64,000 bases of DNA. It comes from an uncultured Eubacteriales bacterium. Its GTDB lineage: Bacteria; Bacillota; Clostridia; Christensenellales; Aristaeellaceae. A program made the position numbers and the translations under genes. Shown here one piece after another: positions 16,351 to 25,457 of the stretch (positions are counted from its first letter, which is position 1; every line of letters begins with the position of its first letter). The notes under the pieces were generated by a model. That model was not told the origin of the DNA. It searched no databases and saw nothing but the letters and a program-made list of their open reading frames with translations. The stretch spans positions 186,001 to 250,000 of the forward strand of contig URJB01000001.1 in assembly GCA_900548145.1 (NCBI GenBank), written 5' to 3'.

Positions 16351-16379
16351 TTTTCAATTTGAAAAAGCTATGATATAAT
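16351..16379 (+). promoter_or_regulatory. Promoter of the CorC/HlyC-type gene
   Basis: TTTTCA (16351-16356), 17 bases, TATAAT (16374-16379) with an extended TGA element. Followed by a TGCGGC-TTTG-GCCGCA hairpin (16389-16404) just before the ribosome binding site AAGGAGGAG. Confidence 0.6.
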
Positions 16380-16424
16380 CTACCATCATGCGGCTTTGGC
16401 CGCACACGTTAAGGAGGAGTTTCT

Positions 16425-17777
16425 TTGGACGGCGACCCCATAGGCAGTCAATTGTTGTTGCAGCTGGTTCTGATCCTGATCAATGCATTCTTTGCCGCAA
16501 CGGAAACGGCTGTCGTTTCTCTCAATGAAAACAAAATCAAAAAGCAGGCCGAAAGCGGAGACGCAAAGGCCGTACAAATGCTGAAAATGGTAGAGTCCCC
16601 CACAAAATTTCTTTCTACCATTCAGGTTTGTATTACCCTGAGCGGTTTTCTGGCCAGCGCCTTTGCAGCCGACCGCTTTGCGTCCATGATGGCGCAGGCG
16701 CTGCATAATGCTGGCTGGACGTTCGTCTCTCTGAATGCGCTGAACAATATCTGCGTGATTCTGATCACGCTCATTCTCAGCTACTTCATGATCGTTCTGG
16801 GGGAACTGACGCCCAAACGGATCGCCCTGCAGAATCCTGAAAAGGTCGCCTCCTTTTCCTGCGGCGTGATTCGTGTGGTTTCCGTGATCTTTACACCGAT
16901 CGTCTGGCTGCTGTCCGTCAGCACCAATGGAATGCTGCGCCTGTTCGGCATCAATCCGCACGATTCCGGCGAGGAAGTCACGGAGGAAGAGATCCGCATG
17001 ATGGTCGATATCGGCAGCGAGAGCGGCGCGATCGAGCAGGACGAGCGGAACATGATCGAAAACATTTTCGAATTTAACAACATGACCGCCGCCGATGTGA
17101 TGGTTCACCGCATCGATGTAATCTCCATCCACGTGGACGACACCCGGGAGGAAATTCTCAAGGTCATCAAAGAAAGCGGCCTGAGCCGTTTCCCGGTTTA
17201 CGACAGCGACATCGACGACGTGATCGGCATTCTCAACACCCGTGATTTTCTGCTCAACGCTCAGTCCAGCCACCCCAAAACGGTGCGGGAGCTGCTGCGC
17301 TCCGCCTATCTGGTACCGGAGACCGTTCCGGCGGACACGTTGTTCAGCAATATGCAGAAGCAGAAGATTCATCTGGCCGTTGTGGTGGATGAATACGGCG
17401 GCATGAGCGGTATCGTGACCATGGAGGATCTTCTGGAAGAAATCGTTGGCAACATCTACGACGAATTTGATCCTTCCGAAGAAAACGAGATCGAACAGCT
17501 GGGCGAAAATCTCTGGCGGGTGGACGGTTCCGTTGATCTGGACACGCTTTCTGACGCGCTCCATGTGGAACTGCCGTTGGAAGAAGAATACGACACGCTG
17601 GGCGGTATGGTATTCAGCACCTTCTCCAGCATCCCGGAGGATGGAAGTACACCGTTGGTGGAGATCAACGGGCTGAAAATTCAGGTGGAAAAAATTTGCG
17701 ATCATCGTGTGGAATCCGCGCTGGTCAGCAAGCTGGAACCGAAACCGGTGCAGGAAGAGGAACAGGAAGAAGAATGA
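16425..17777 (+). CDS. CorC/HlyC-type membrane protein (CNNM transporter domain, CBS pair)
   Basis: A 450-residue membrane protein of the hemolysin-C/CorC group, thought to move or regulate Mg2+ or other divalent cations. It has a DUF21/CNNM domain with three to four membrane segments in residues 5-160 (NAFFAATETAVVSLNENKI is typical), a CBS pair (MVHRIDVISIH near 227; VVVDEYGGMSG near 325) and a C-terminal CorC_HlyC domain ending in an acidic tail. Translation starts at TTG 16425 behind AAGGAGGAG; no in-frame ATG or GTG is better placed. The stop overlaps the start of the HAD gene (ATGA). Confidence 0.9.
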   Translation: MDGDPIGSQLLLQLVLILINAFFAATETAVVSLNENKIKKQAESGDAKAVQMLKMVESPTKFLSTIQVCITLSGFLASAFAADRFASMMAQALHNAGWTFVSLNALNNICVILITLILSYFMIVLGELTPKRIALQNPEKVASFSCGVIRVVSVIFTPIVWLLSVSTNGMLRLFGINPHDSGEEVTEEEIRMMVDIGSESGAIEQDERNMIENIFEFNNMTAADVMVHRIDVISIHVDDTREEILKVIKESGLSRFPVYDSDIDDVIGILNTRDFLLNAQSSHPKTVRELLRSAYLVPETVPADTLFSNMQKQKIHLAVVVDEYGGMSGIVTMEDLLEEIVGNIYDEFDPSEENEIEQLGENLWRVDGSVDLDTLSDALHVELPLEEEYDTLGGMVFSTFSSIPEDGSTPLVEINGLKIQVEKICDHRVESALVSKLEPKPVQEEEQEEE

Positions 17778-18397
17778 AATACAAACATCTTTTCTGGGAC
17801 TTTGACGGGACTCTGTACGATAGTTATCCGCAGATATTGAATGCGATAGAACAGACGTTTCGCTCGTTTTCTTTGCCGGTGCCGTCGAAAGATGAGTTGC
17901 TTCGGGAAACGAAAGTCTTGGTTTCTCGTGCACTGTCGACCTACGGCGGCAACATTCCGCAGGACGAACTGATGACCCGTTTTCAGAGCTATCACCATGC
18001 GATCGCCTCTTTTCCCCTTTATGAAGGGACGGCCAGCTGCCTAAAAACACTGCATTGCAACGGAATAAAGCACTATCTGTATACGCATCGAAGCCTGACC
18101 GCCAAAAAGCAGCTGGAGCAGGACGGACTTTGGCCGCTGTTCACCGACTACGTTACCTCCGAGGACGGCTTTCCCATGAAGCCCGCGCCTGACGCGCTGC
18201 TTGCATTGATGAAGCGGAACGGTTTAGACCCATCGGAATGTGTCATGATCGGTGACCGGGAAATCGACGTTCAAAGCGGGTATAACGCAGGAATGGACGG
18301 AATCCTTTTTGACCCCGAGAACTTTTACCCGAACTGCCACGCCGAAAAGCACGTTCGTTCTATGGATGAACTGTGCAGCTGGATTTTAGAAAAGTAA
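17774..18397 (+). CDS. HAD-family hydrolase (phosphoglycolate-phosphatase-like)
   Basis: A 207-residue HAD phosphatase with motif I DFDGTLYDS at 9-17, a helical cap after it, motif II as the Thr in YTHRS near 101, motif III Lys in MKPAP near 136 and motif IV IGDREIDV near 157. The substrate cannot be told from sequence; phosphoglycolate-like or sugar phosphates are typical. Its ATG overlaps the stop of the upstream membrane protein gene by four bases (ATGA at 17774-17777). Confidence 0.88.
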   Translation: MKYKHLFWDFDGTLYDSYPQILNAIEQTFRSFSLPVPSKDELLRETKVLVSRALSTYGGNIPQDELMTRFQSYHHAIASFPLYEGTASCLKTLHCNGIKHYLYTHRSLTAKKQLEQDGLWPLFTDYVTSEDGFPMKPAPDALLALMKRNGLDPSECVMIGDREIDVQSGYNAGMDGILFDPENFYPNCHAEKHVRSMDELCSWILEK

Positions 18398-18414
18398 AAG
18401 ATCATACGAAGAAA

Positions 18415-18449
18415 GCGGAGAATGAAATCCATCATTCTCCGCTTCTTTT
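18415..18449. terminator. Bidirectional terminator between convergent genes
   Basis: An 11-bp perfect stem GCGGAGAATGA/TCATTCTCCGC (18415-18425 with 18432-18442), loop AATCCA, then TTCTTTT on the plus strand. Confidence 0.85.
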
Positions 18450-18459
18450 GATTGCTCAC

Positions 18460-20565
18460 TTATTTTTTCTTACCGAGTCCAAGTCCCTTGAGAAGTTCGT
18501 TAGTCAGTTTGTTGGTCACTGTCCGGGTGGCGCTGTTGATGGCAGTGTTCTTCACACGGCCCAATACGCTGTTATTGGCACGGGCACGTTCGGCGCGTTC
18601 TTCGCGCAGTTCGTCGTTGCGCTGGCGACGCTCCGCAGCTTCTTCTTCTTTGGCCTTACGGGCAGCTTCCCGTTCCGCCTTTTCCTGAGCAGCTTGGGCT
18701 TCCTTGGCCGCTTTTGCGGCCGCCTTGGCTTCTGCTTCGGTCTGAACCGGCACGTACTGGCCGGTAGCGGGATTATAAGCCAGCGTCATCTGCTTCTGCA
18801 CATAGCCGCCGGTGGTCGGATCCAGCACCAGCACATTCTGCGTAATGACCTGCGCCTGAGCGGCAGGCTGCTGCATCACGGTCTGCTGAACTGGCTGCGC
18901 CACAGGTTGCTGCATTACGACCGGCTGTTGAGCTGCGTACTGCACGGGAACCTGCTGCACGGGCGTATAAGGCTGCTGGGCATATTGCTGTACTGGCACG
19001 TAGGGCTGCTGCTGAGGAACCTGTTGTACGTATTGCTGGGGTGCATACTGTACGGGCTGGGCCGTCTGATCGGCCTGCATGGGGATCTGCGGGTTGTTGT
19101 TCTGGTTTTCCATCATCTCAGGCTCCTTTTGAATATATTGTCCTGTGAGCGGATCATAAACCACGGTACGGGAACCGGCCGGAACTGCCGTCTGGGCGTT
19201 CAGCTGCGCCAGAAATTCATTCATATCATCGATAAAGATGGGACCGCTCGGCTGCTGCGGTTCTTCTTTCTGGCTTTCTTCCTGTTCCTTCATCAGGATC
19301 GCATAGGCGCCTTCCATGACGATCGGCAGATCATATCGTCCTGCCATGGGACTGCTTTCGATCACCTCGGCGCGCTTCTCGGCTGAAATAGCTCCCATGC
19401 TGCTTTGAGGCGGCAGAACCGTCGCCCGCTGCACAACGCCGGGCGCGCCGTATTCATCCAGAAAGGAAATCAAGGCCTCGCCGGTTTTCAGTTCGGAAAT
19501 GGCACTTTCCGTATCAAATTCCGGGTTGACCCGGAAGGTTTGCGCCGCCACCTTGACCGCCTTCTGATCCAGCGGCGTGAAGGCACGTAAGGCGTGCTGC
19601 ACACGGTTTCCCAGCTGTCCCAGAATACTCATGGGAACGTCGGAGGGATTCTGCGTAATAAAATACACGCCAACGCCCTTGGAACGAATCAGGCGGACAA
19701 CCTGCTCCACTTTTTCCATCAGCTGCTTGGAGCAGTCGTTAAAAAGTAGATGCGCCTCATCGAAGAAAAAGACCATCAACGGTTTTTCCAGATCGCCTCG
19801 TTCCGGCAGCAGCTCATAAAGGCGGCTCAGCATCCACAGCAGGAAGGTGGAATACATCAACGGACTCAAGAACAGCTTATCGCAAGCTAAAATGTTGATG
19901 TAGCCCTTGCCGTTTTCGTCCGTCCTCATCCAATCGGAAATCTGCAGGGACGGTTCACCGAAGAAGCAATCGCCGCCTTGATCCTCCAAAACGGCCACGG
20001 CGCGCTGGATGGCTCCGATGCTGGCCTTGGAAACATTACCGTAATGCAGCGTATACCGGCTGGCATTCTCGCCCACATAGGCCAGCATGGCTTTTAGGTC
20101 CTTCACCGTGTACAGAGGCAAGCCTTCGTCCGCCGCTACCCGGAAAAGAATATTCAGCACCCCGGACTGGGTCTCGTTCAGGTTCAGCATCCGGGAAAGC
20201 AGCAACGGCCCCATTTCGCTAATTGTTGCCCGTACAGGATGACCCTGCTCGCCATACACGTCCCAGAACACCGTCGGGTAGGTTTCTGTCCGAAATGCCG
20301 ATACGCCTGTTTCCATCAGCCTTTTGCCGATTTTTTCACTAACGGTTCCGGGGATTACCATGCCGCTCAAATCACCCTTGATATCCCCCATGAACACCGG
20401 CACACCCATATCGGAAAAGCCCTCGGCGATCACCTTTAATGTAACGGTTTTTCCCGTGCCGGTAGCGCCTGCGATCAATCCATGGCGATTCGCCATTTGA
20501 GGCAGAAGAAATACGGGCTTGTGGCTGCTGTCCGTGGCCACCCAGATTTTTCCATCGTAAAGCAT
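18460..20565 (-). CDS. HerA/YjgR-like ATPase (DUF853) with Q/P/V-rich insertion
   Basis: A 701-residue P-loop ATPase of the DUF853 (YjgR) branch of the HerA/FtsK clan, thought to act in DNA processing, though unproven. Walker A GATGTGKT lies at 33-40, Walker B VFFFDEAHLL near 268, and an Arg/Gln motif YFITQNPSD near 304. The family is usually about 500 residues. Here a roughly 130-residue Gln/Pro/Val/Tyr low-complexity segment (about 475-610) separates the ATPase from an Ala/Glu/Arg-rich coiled C-terminus and the conserved tail GLGLGKKK. Three copies of a D/N-P-x-T-G-x-Y motif (near 468, 580, 597) punctuate the insertion. ATG follows AGGAGG. Confidence 0.87.
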   Translation of the reverse strand: MLYDGKIWVATDSSHKPVFLLPQMANRHGLIAGATGTGKTVTLKVIAEGFSDMGVPVFMGDIKGDLSGMVIPGTVSEKIGKRLMETGVSAFRTETYPTVFWDVYGEQGHPVRATISEMGPLLLSRMLNLNETQSGVLNILFRVAADEGLPLYTVKDLKAMLAYVGENASRYTLHYGNVSKASIGAIQRAVAVLEDQGGDCFFGEPSLQISDWMRTDENGKGYINILACDKLFLSPLMYSTFLLWMLSRLYELLPERGDLEKPLMVFFFDEAHLLFNDCSKQLMEKVEQVVRLIRSKGVGVYFITQNPSDVPMSILGQLGNRVQHALRAFTPLDQKAVKVAAQTFRVNPEFDTESAISELKTGEALISFLDEYGAPGVVQRATVLPPQSSMGAISAEKRAEVIESSPMAGRYDLPIVMEGAYAILMKEQEESQKEEPQQPSGPIFIDDMNEFLAQLNAQTAVPAGSRTVVYDPLTGQYIQKEPEMMENQNNNPQIPMQADQTAQPVQYAPQQYVQQVPQQQPYVPVQQYAQQPYTPVQQVPVQYAAQQPVVMQQPVAQPVQQTVMQQPAAQAQVITQNVLVLDPTTGGYVQKQMTLAYNPATGQYVPVQTEAEAKAAAKAAKEAQAAQEKAEREAARKAKEEEAAERRQRNDELREERAERARANNSVLGRVKNTAINSATRTVTNKLTNELLKGLGLGKKK

Positions 20566-20593
20566 TCCACCACAGCCTCCTGTCTTTTGTCTT

Positions 20594-20623
20594 ATTTTAC
20601 AACGCTGCGCTTGACTTCGTCAA
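20594..20623 (-). promoter_or_regulatory. Promoter of the HerA-like gene
   Basis: On the minus strand TTGACG (20623-20618), 18 bases, TAAAAT (20599-20594). The -35 lies within the perfect palindrome TTGAC-TTC-GTCAA (20611-20623), a possible operator. Confidence 0.55.
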
Positions 20624-20723
20624 GGGAAAACGCTGTTTTTGTCACTTGACTCCCATAACGGAATACACTGGGATATGAGAAAAACGCTGTTTTTTCTCAA
20701 GGGCAACAAAGGAGGACAGGAAA

Positions 20724-20948
20724 ATGAAAAAAACGCTGGCAGACCTGCTGCCCGGCGAACGCGCCGCTGTGCTCAAATTGAATCTCACAGGGCGCTTGCG
20801 CAGGCGGCTGATGGATATAGGGCTGATCGAAGGGACGGAAGTGGAATGCGTTGGAATCAGTCCCTTGGGCGACCCAAGCGCATATCTGATCCGGGAAACT
20901 GTTGTGGCTATCCGTCACAGCGACGGCCAGGGAGTCTTGATTGGCTAA
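20724..20948 (+). CDS. feoA: FeoA, ferrous iron transport accessory protein
   Basis: A 74-residue SH3-like protein that partners FeoB in Fe2+ uptake. It shows the FeoA pattern: LADLLPGERA, LRRRLMDIGLIEGTEVE, then PLGDPSAYLIRETVVAIR. ATG follows GGAGG. Followed after 26 bases by feoB. No Fur-like box was recognised upstream, and I could not call a convincing -10; a TTGACT at 20646 is the best -35 candidate. Confidence 0.93.
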   Translation: MKKTLADLLPGERAAVLKLNLTGRLRRRLMDIGLIEGTEVECVGISPLGDPSAYLIRETVVAIRHSDGQGVLIG

Positions 20949-20974
20949 AAACAGACGAAAGGCGGAATGCCCAG

Positions 20975-23107
20975 ATGGGATTGAACGTGCAGCGGCGCGG
21001 CTTCCAAAAAGGCGGCGAAAAACCGTCTTTTGTCATTGCCGTAGCCGGAAACCCAAACGTGGGAAAAAGTACGCTTTTTAACGCGCTGACAGGGATGAAT
21101 CAGCACACCGGCAACTGGCCGGGCAAAACGGTGGGCAGTGCCAGAGGCTATTGTGAAAGCAGACGCTATCGTTATGAACTCGTGGACACGCCGGGCGCTT
21201 ACTCGCTGTTCGCCCATTCTGCGGAAGAAGAAGTCACCCGGGATTTTTTGTGTTTCGGTCAGGCTGCGGCGGTTCTGGTGGTCTGTGACGCAACCTGCCT
21301 GGAGCGGAATCTGAATCTGGTTCTCCAGATTTTAGAGCTGCACGACCGTGTTCTTGTTTGCGTTAATCTGATGGACGAAGCTCGCAGACGCGGCATCCAG
21401 CTGAATCTTGCCAAATTAGAAGAAAACCTTGGCGTACCTGTTGTCGGGATTGTCGCACGAAAGAAAAAAACAGTCGGTGCTGTTCTGGAAAAATTGGATC
21501 GCCTGATGGAGCAATCAGGAAATGCACCGTCTGCTTTCCCCTATCCCTCGCCGGTAAACGAAGCATTGTCAAAACTGGAGCCGCTTTTCATCCCGTGGCC
21601 GCGTCTTTGCCGTCAGTCTCGCTGGATGGGACTGCGTGCGCTGGAGGACAGTACCGCCCTGACTGAACTGCTCAAAGAGCATACGGAAGACCGACCGCTT
21701 TCATCCCCGGAAGCAGAAACGACCATGGCCGAAGCGCGAGGGATTCTTCAACGAGCAGGAATCAGCGGAGCAGCCTTACGCGACCTGACCGTTCGAACCT
21801 TGGTGCTGGAAGGAGAGCAAATTGCGCGGAAGTGTGTAATCTGCCGAAAGGATAAAGGCTACTCTGAACGGGATCGAAAGCTGGATCGCTTTTTAACGGG
21901 CCGCAGAAGCGCCTTTCCCATCATGATTTTGCTGCTTCTGCTGCTGTTCTGGCTGACACTGACCGCCGCTAACGTTCCCTCAGTCCTGCTGAATCGAGCT
22001 CTTTCCAGTGTACAGGACTGGTTAAGTCACTGTTTCTACGCAGCCGGTGCGCCCGCGTGGCTTCACGACGCGCTGGTATTGGGAGCGTGGCGGGTGCTTG
22101 CCTGGGTCGTTTCCGTCATGCTGCCGCCAATGGCGATCTTCTTTCCGTTGTTTACGCTTTTAGAAGATTCGGGCTATCTGCCGCGAATCGCCTATAATCT
22201 GGATCAGCCTTTCCAGTGCTGCCATGCCTGCGGCAAACAGGCGCTGTGTATCTGTATGGGCCTTGGGTGCAACGCCGCCGGGGTAGTCGGGTGTCGAATT
22301 ATCGATTCACCGCGTGAACGGCTCATTGCCATTCTGACCAACTGCTTTACCCCCTGCAACGGACGCTTTCCAACTCTGCTGTTGATACTGGGGATATTCT
22401 TTGTCCCTGTGACGAACAGTGCTCTTTCAGGCATTGTTTCGGCTTTCGGGTTGATTTGCCTGCTATGCGTCAGTCTGGCCGTAACGTTCGGCACATCCCG
22501 TCTGCTTTCCGGGACGTTGCTGAAAGGTCTCCCTTCGTCCTTCACACTGGAAATGCCGCCCTATCGGCGGCCGCAGCTTGGCAAGGTTTTAGTGCGTTCC
22601 CTCGTTGAGCGCACACTGGTCGTGCTGGGCAGAGCAGCGGCAGTGGCAGCGCCCGCCGGACTGCTTTTATGGGCATTGCAAACGCTTCTTCTACCGAATG
22701 GAACCTCTCTGCTGATTGGGTTGACCCGCTGTTTAGACGGTCTGGGCCGTCTGATGGGTCTGGACGGCATTCTGCTGACAGCCTTTCTATTGGGCTTTCC
22801 TGCGAATGAAATCGTGCTGCCCATCGCACTGATGCTCTATCTTTCGCAGGGGAATCTGACTGAACTTGGAAATACGCTGGAATTAAAACAGATTCTTCTT
22901 TCTCACGGTTGGACGCTGAAAACTGCCCTGTGCATGTTATGGTTCACGCTGTTTCACTGGCCCTGCTCCACGACGCTGCTTACCATTCGCAAGGAGACCG
23001 GCAGTCTGCGCTGGACAGCACTGGCCGTGCTCCTGCCAACCCTGATCGGCATACTGGGATGTATGTTGATCTCCCTGCTTGGGCGACTGACGGGATGGCT
23101 ATTCTGA
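20975..23107 (+). CDS. feoB: FeoB, ferrous iron transporter
   Basis: Membrane GTPase-coupled Fe2+ importer. The 710 residues begin with a cytosolic G domain (G1 GNPNVGKST near 26, G3 DTPGAYS near 70, G4 as VNLMDE) and a helical GDI region, then a membrane part with two Gate domains and about nine hydrophobic segments. The first Gate carries a Cys-rich stretch (CCHACGKQALCICMGLGCNAAG), and GFPANE lies in the second. The ATG at 20975 is chosen because the frame further upstream runs through feoA; AAGGCGGA is a moderate ribosome binding site. Length is normal. Confidence 0.93.
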   Translation: MGLNVQRRGFQKGGEKPSFVIAVAGNPNVGKSTLFNALTGMNQHTGNWPGKTVGSARGYCESRRYRYELVDTPGAYSLFAHSAEEEVTRDFLCFGQAAAVLVVCDATCLERNLNLVLQILELHDRVLVCVNLMDEARRRGIQLNLAKLEENLGVPVVGIVARKKKTVGAVLEKLDRLMEQSGNAPSAFPYPSPVNEALSKLEPLFIPWPRLCRQSRWMGLRALEDSTALTELLKEHTEDRPLSSPEAETTMAEARGILQRAGISGAALRDLTVRTLVLEGEQIARKCVICRKDKGYSERDRKLDRFLTGRRSAFPIMILLLLLLFWLTLTAANVPSVLLNRALSSVQDWLSHCFYAAGAPAWLHDALVLGAWRVLAWVVSVMLPPMAIFFPLFTLLEDSGYLPRIAYNLDQPFQCCHACGKQALCICMGLGCNAAGVVGCRIIDSPRERLIAILTNCFTPCNGRFPTLLLILGIFFVPVTNSALSGIVSAFGLICLLCVSLAVTFGTSRLLSGTLLKGLPSSFTLEMPPYRRPQLGKVLVRSLVERTLVVLGRAAAVAAPAGLLLWALQTLLLPNGTSLLIGLTRCLDGLGRLMGLDGILLTAFLLGFPANEIVLPIALMLYLSQGNLTELGNTLELKQILLSHGWTLKTALCMLWFTLFHWPCSTTLLTIRKETGSLRWTALAVLLPTLIGILGCMLISLLGRLTGWLF

Positions 23108-23142
23108 TTTTTCAACGGAAGACGAAGATTTTTTTCAAAAAG

Positions 23143-23172
23143 AAAAGGAGCGTTGCTGGAACGCTCCTTTTT
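23143..23172. terminator. Bidirectional terminator between feoB and the mutase gene
   Basis: A 12-bp stem AAAAGGAGCGTT/AACGCTCCTTTT with loop GCTGG, lying between convergent genes. The A-rich and T-rich flanks give T runs on both strands. Confidence 0.88.
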
Positions 23173-23188
23173 GTGATAGAAGTTTGAA

Positions 23189-24703
23189 TTACTGCAGCGC
23201 CGCGCGAAGCGGGGAAAGATCGACTACGTCTGTTTCGTCCTGAATGGCCTCATATAGTTTTTGCAAAACATATCGTACTCCGCCGGGCACATCGCTCTCC
23301 GCGTTCAGCGGCATGACCGGGTCATGAACGCTGAGCCGCAGCAGGAACCACGCTGCGTTCAAATGGCTGTCAATATCGAAGGAAATCCGAACGCCCTCCC
23401 GGTTATCCGGGGCAATATGCCATTCCTCGTGCTCGGTAGCGTATTCCATCAGTCGCTCAATCAGTTGACGGGCCGCAGGGGCAAAATCCTCTGCAATCAC
23501 ATTCAGACGAATTTCACGGCTCTCCACCGGCTCCTTCAAGCCGTCCAGCAGCTTGCTCAGTTCTTCGCCCTGCTGCTTGAGCTGCATGGCTTTGATCAGC
23601 AGCACCGTGACCAGATACATGCCGTCATCCAGAAAGTGATTGCTGCGCAGCGCAGCATGGCCGCTGGTCTCAATCGCCAGCGGGCAGTTTACGCCCGCTT
23701 CGTTCAGCCGGATCGCCTCGTCAATCACGTTGCGGTAGCCCCGCTTATAGCGATAATGAACGCCACCCCACTCCTGAATGAAATCCGCCAAACCCGAAGA
23801 AGTCACGGAATCCGTAACAATGGTCGCGCCGGGCATTTCCTCCAGCAGAATAGCGCTGATCAAAGCGATCAGCCGGTTTCGGTTGATCTCCCGGCCAGTA
23901 TGATCCACGATTGCCGCACGGTCGCAGTCTGCATCAAAAATTACGCCCAGATCTGCGTCGTATTTGTGCACAGCTGCCGAAATAGAGGCCATAGCATCCG
24001 CGTTTTCCGGGTTGGGAATATGATTCGGGAAGTGACCATCCGGCTCCAGAAACTGACTGCCTTCCACCCAAGCGCCCAATTCCTCCAGCATATTCGCATA
24101 GAAACCACCCGCGCCATTTCCAGCGTCCACCACGACATGGAGACCCAGAAGCGGCTTTTGCACCTCCGGGTCAACGCCGGAGATAATCAGTTCTTCCAAA
24201 TGTTTCTGATAGGTAGGCAGGAAAGGCGTATGCAGCACTTTTCCGGGGCGTTCGTCCGATTCTGCGGGTTCCAGATGCTGTGCGATTTCCAGCACTTCAT
24301 CCAGCTCATGGAAGCCCAAGCCGCCCTCCTTCGTAAAAAACTTCAGGCCGTTCAGCTGCCATGGATGATGGCTGGCAGTAATCATGATGGAGGCGTCCGG
24401 CTGGAAGCCTTCCGTCAGAATCGCCATATACATGGAGGGCGTGGTGCACATTTCATAATCAGCCGCCGTTGCGCCGGTGGAGATGATTCCTTCCAGAACG
24501 GCCTCAAGCAGTCGCGGGCCGGAAAGACGGCTGTCCCTTCCCACGGCGATGGTCAGCTGCTCCGGCTTTTTCAAAAGTTTTTGGGACAAAAAGGCCACAA
24601 AAGCCCGCCCGAGCGTTTGAGCCACTGCCGGGGTCAGCACCGCATTTTCTCCCATGGCAACTCCGCGCACGTCCGAGCCGCTTTTCAGCTTTTTGAAGTC
24701 CAT
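23189..24703 (-). CDS. Phosphomannomutase/phosphoglucomutase family enzyme
   Basis: A 504-residue alpha-D-phosphohexomutase that interconverts hexose 1- and 6-phosphates through a phosphoserine. Visible are GRDSR near 54, the phosphoserine loop TASHHP near 109, the metal loop DADCDRAA near 258, the sugar-binding loop IETSGHAA near 344 and the C-terminal phosphate-binding region with NREGVRISF near 430. It could serve cell-wall sugar synthesis, or glucosamine or mannose pathways; the preferred sugar is not readable. ATG follows GAGGAAAAACA. It lies about 40 bases after the DUF2461 gene. Confidence 0.92.
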   Translation of the reverse strand: MDFKKLKSGSDVRGVAMGENAVLTPAVAQTLGRAFVAFLSQKLLKKPEQLTIAVGRDSRLSGPRLLEAVLEGIISTGATAADYEMCTTPSMYMAILTEGFQPDASIMITASHHPWQLNGLKFFTKEGGLGFHELDEVLEIAQHLEPAESDERPGKVLHTPFLPTYQKHLEELIISGVDPEVQKPLLGLHVVVDAGNGAGGFYANMLEELGAWVEGSQFLEPDGHFPNHIPNPENADAMASISAAVHKYDADLGVIFDADCDRAAIVDHTGREINRNRLIALISAILLEEMPGATIVTDSVTSSGLADFIQEWGGVHYRYKRGYRNVIDEAIRLNEAGVNCPLAIETSGHAALRSNHFLDDGMYLVTVLLIKAMQLKQQGEELSKLLDGLKEPVESREIRLNVIAEDFAPAARQLIERLMEYATEHEEWHIAPDNREGVRISFDIDSHLNAAWFLLRLSVHDPVMPLNAESDVPGGVRYVLQKLYEAIQDETDVVDLSPLRAALQ

Positions 24704-24743
24704 TGTTTTTCCTCCTCACATCGTCCGTCCATTTTGATCGGTT

Positions 24744-25439
24744 TCATCCGTCCAGCTGCGCCATCGCTTCGTCCGCTACCGAGCGCAGCAGGGTGTACAT
24801 AGGTTTCAGCCTGAGAAAATCCTGCCGCACCAGTTCTGCAAGTTCCGGCTGATAGCAGGTTTTGAAAGGCACGTTGACCCGCTTGATGTACAGATCCTTA
24901 CAGGGGTACAGCGTTGCTAGTTCCAACGGCATCCCGGCAGGTGCCCGGAGCCGTTGGTAACGATCGCCCAAAATCTGCAGCTCCTGCGAAGGAATACGGC
25001 TCAAGCGAAGCGCCCGCTGCACCTCTTTCGGTTTCTCAACCATCCGCTGGCGAAGCACGTTCATGGCAGGCCGGTTCATCCCCCAGAACCCTAAACCCCA
25101 TTCCACAGTTTCGGGGGACAGCTCAAACCAGTACACGACCGATGAATCCTTTGCTTCTCCGGCACGGTGGAAAATCAGCCAAAGGTGATCCCGATAGGGG
25201 GACTTATCCTTCGTAAAGCGCGTATCTCGACGAAGGCGCGCCAGGCATTTTGCCGGGCGCACCTCCAAATCATCAGATATGGAAAGCATCGTCTCCCCCA
25301 GCTCCTCGATCAAGCTGTAGAAGGGCTTTTTCACAAAGGTCTGGTATTCGTCCTCGTGAGCTTTGTAGAAAGATACTTCGTTATGGAACCGAATATCCAG
25401 AAAAAATCGTATGGTTTCCTCCGGAAAACCGCTGAACAT
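24744..25439 (-). CDS. DUF2461 (TIGR02453) family protein
   Basis: A 231-residue cytosolic protein of the DUF2461 family, whose function is unknown. Family features are the N-terminal FLDIRFHNEVSFYKAHEDEY, the KDKSPYRDH motif near 78 and YWFELSPETVEWGLGFW near 102. Length is normal. No partner suggests a role; it sits between a surface protein gene and a phosphohexomutase gene on the same strand. Confidence 0.86.
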   Translation of the reverse strand: MFSGFPEETIRFFLDIRFHNEVSFYKAHEDEYQTFVKKPFYSLIEELGETMLSISDDLEVRPAKCLARLRRDTRFTKDKSPYRDHLWLIFHRAGEAKDSSVVYWFELSPETVEWGLGFWGMNRPAMNVLRQRMVEKPKEVQRALRLSRIPSQELQILGDRYQRLRAPAGMPLELATLYPCKDLYIKRVNVPFKTCYQPELAELVRQDFLRLKPMYTLLRSVADEAMAQLDG

Positions 25440-25457
25440 GCTTTCGACTCCCTTATC

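Noticed and set aside
20639..20974. A longer FeoB start upstream of feoA
   Set aside because: The extra 112 codons run through feoA in another frame and lack FeoB features; the ATG at 20975 starts just before the G domain.
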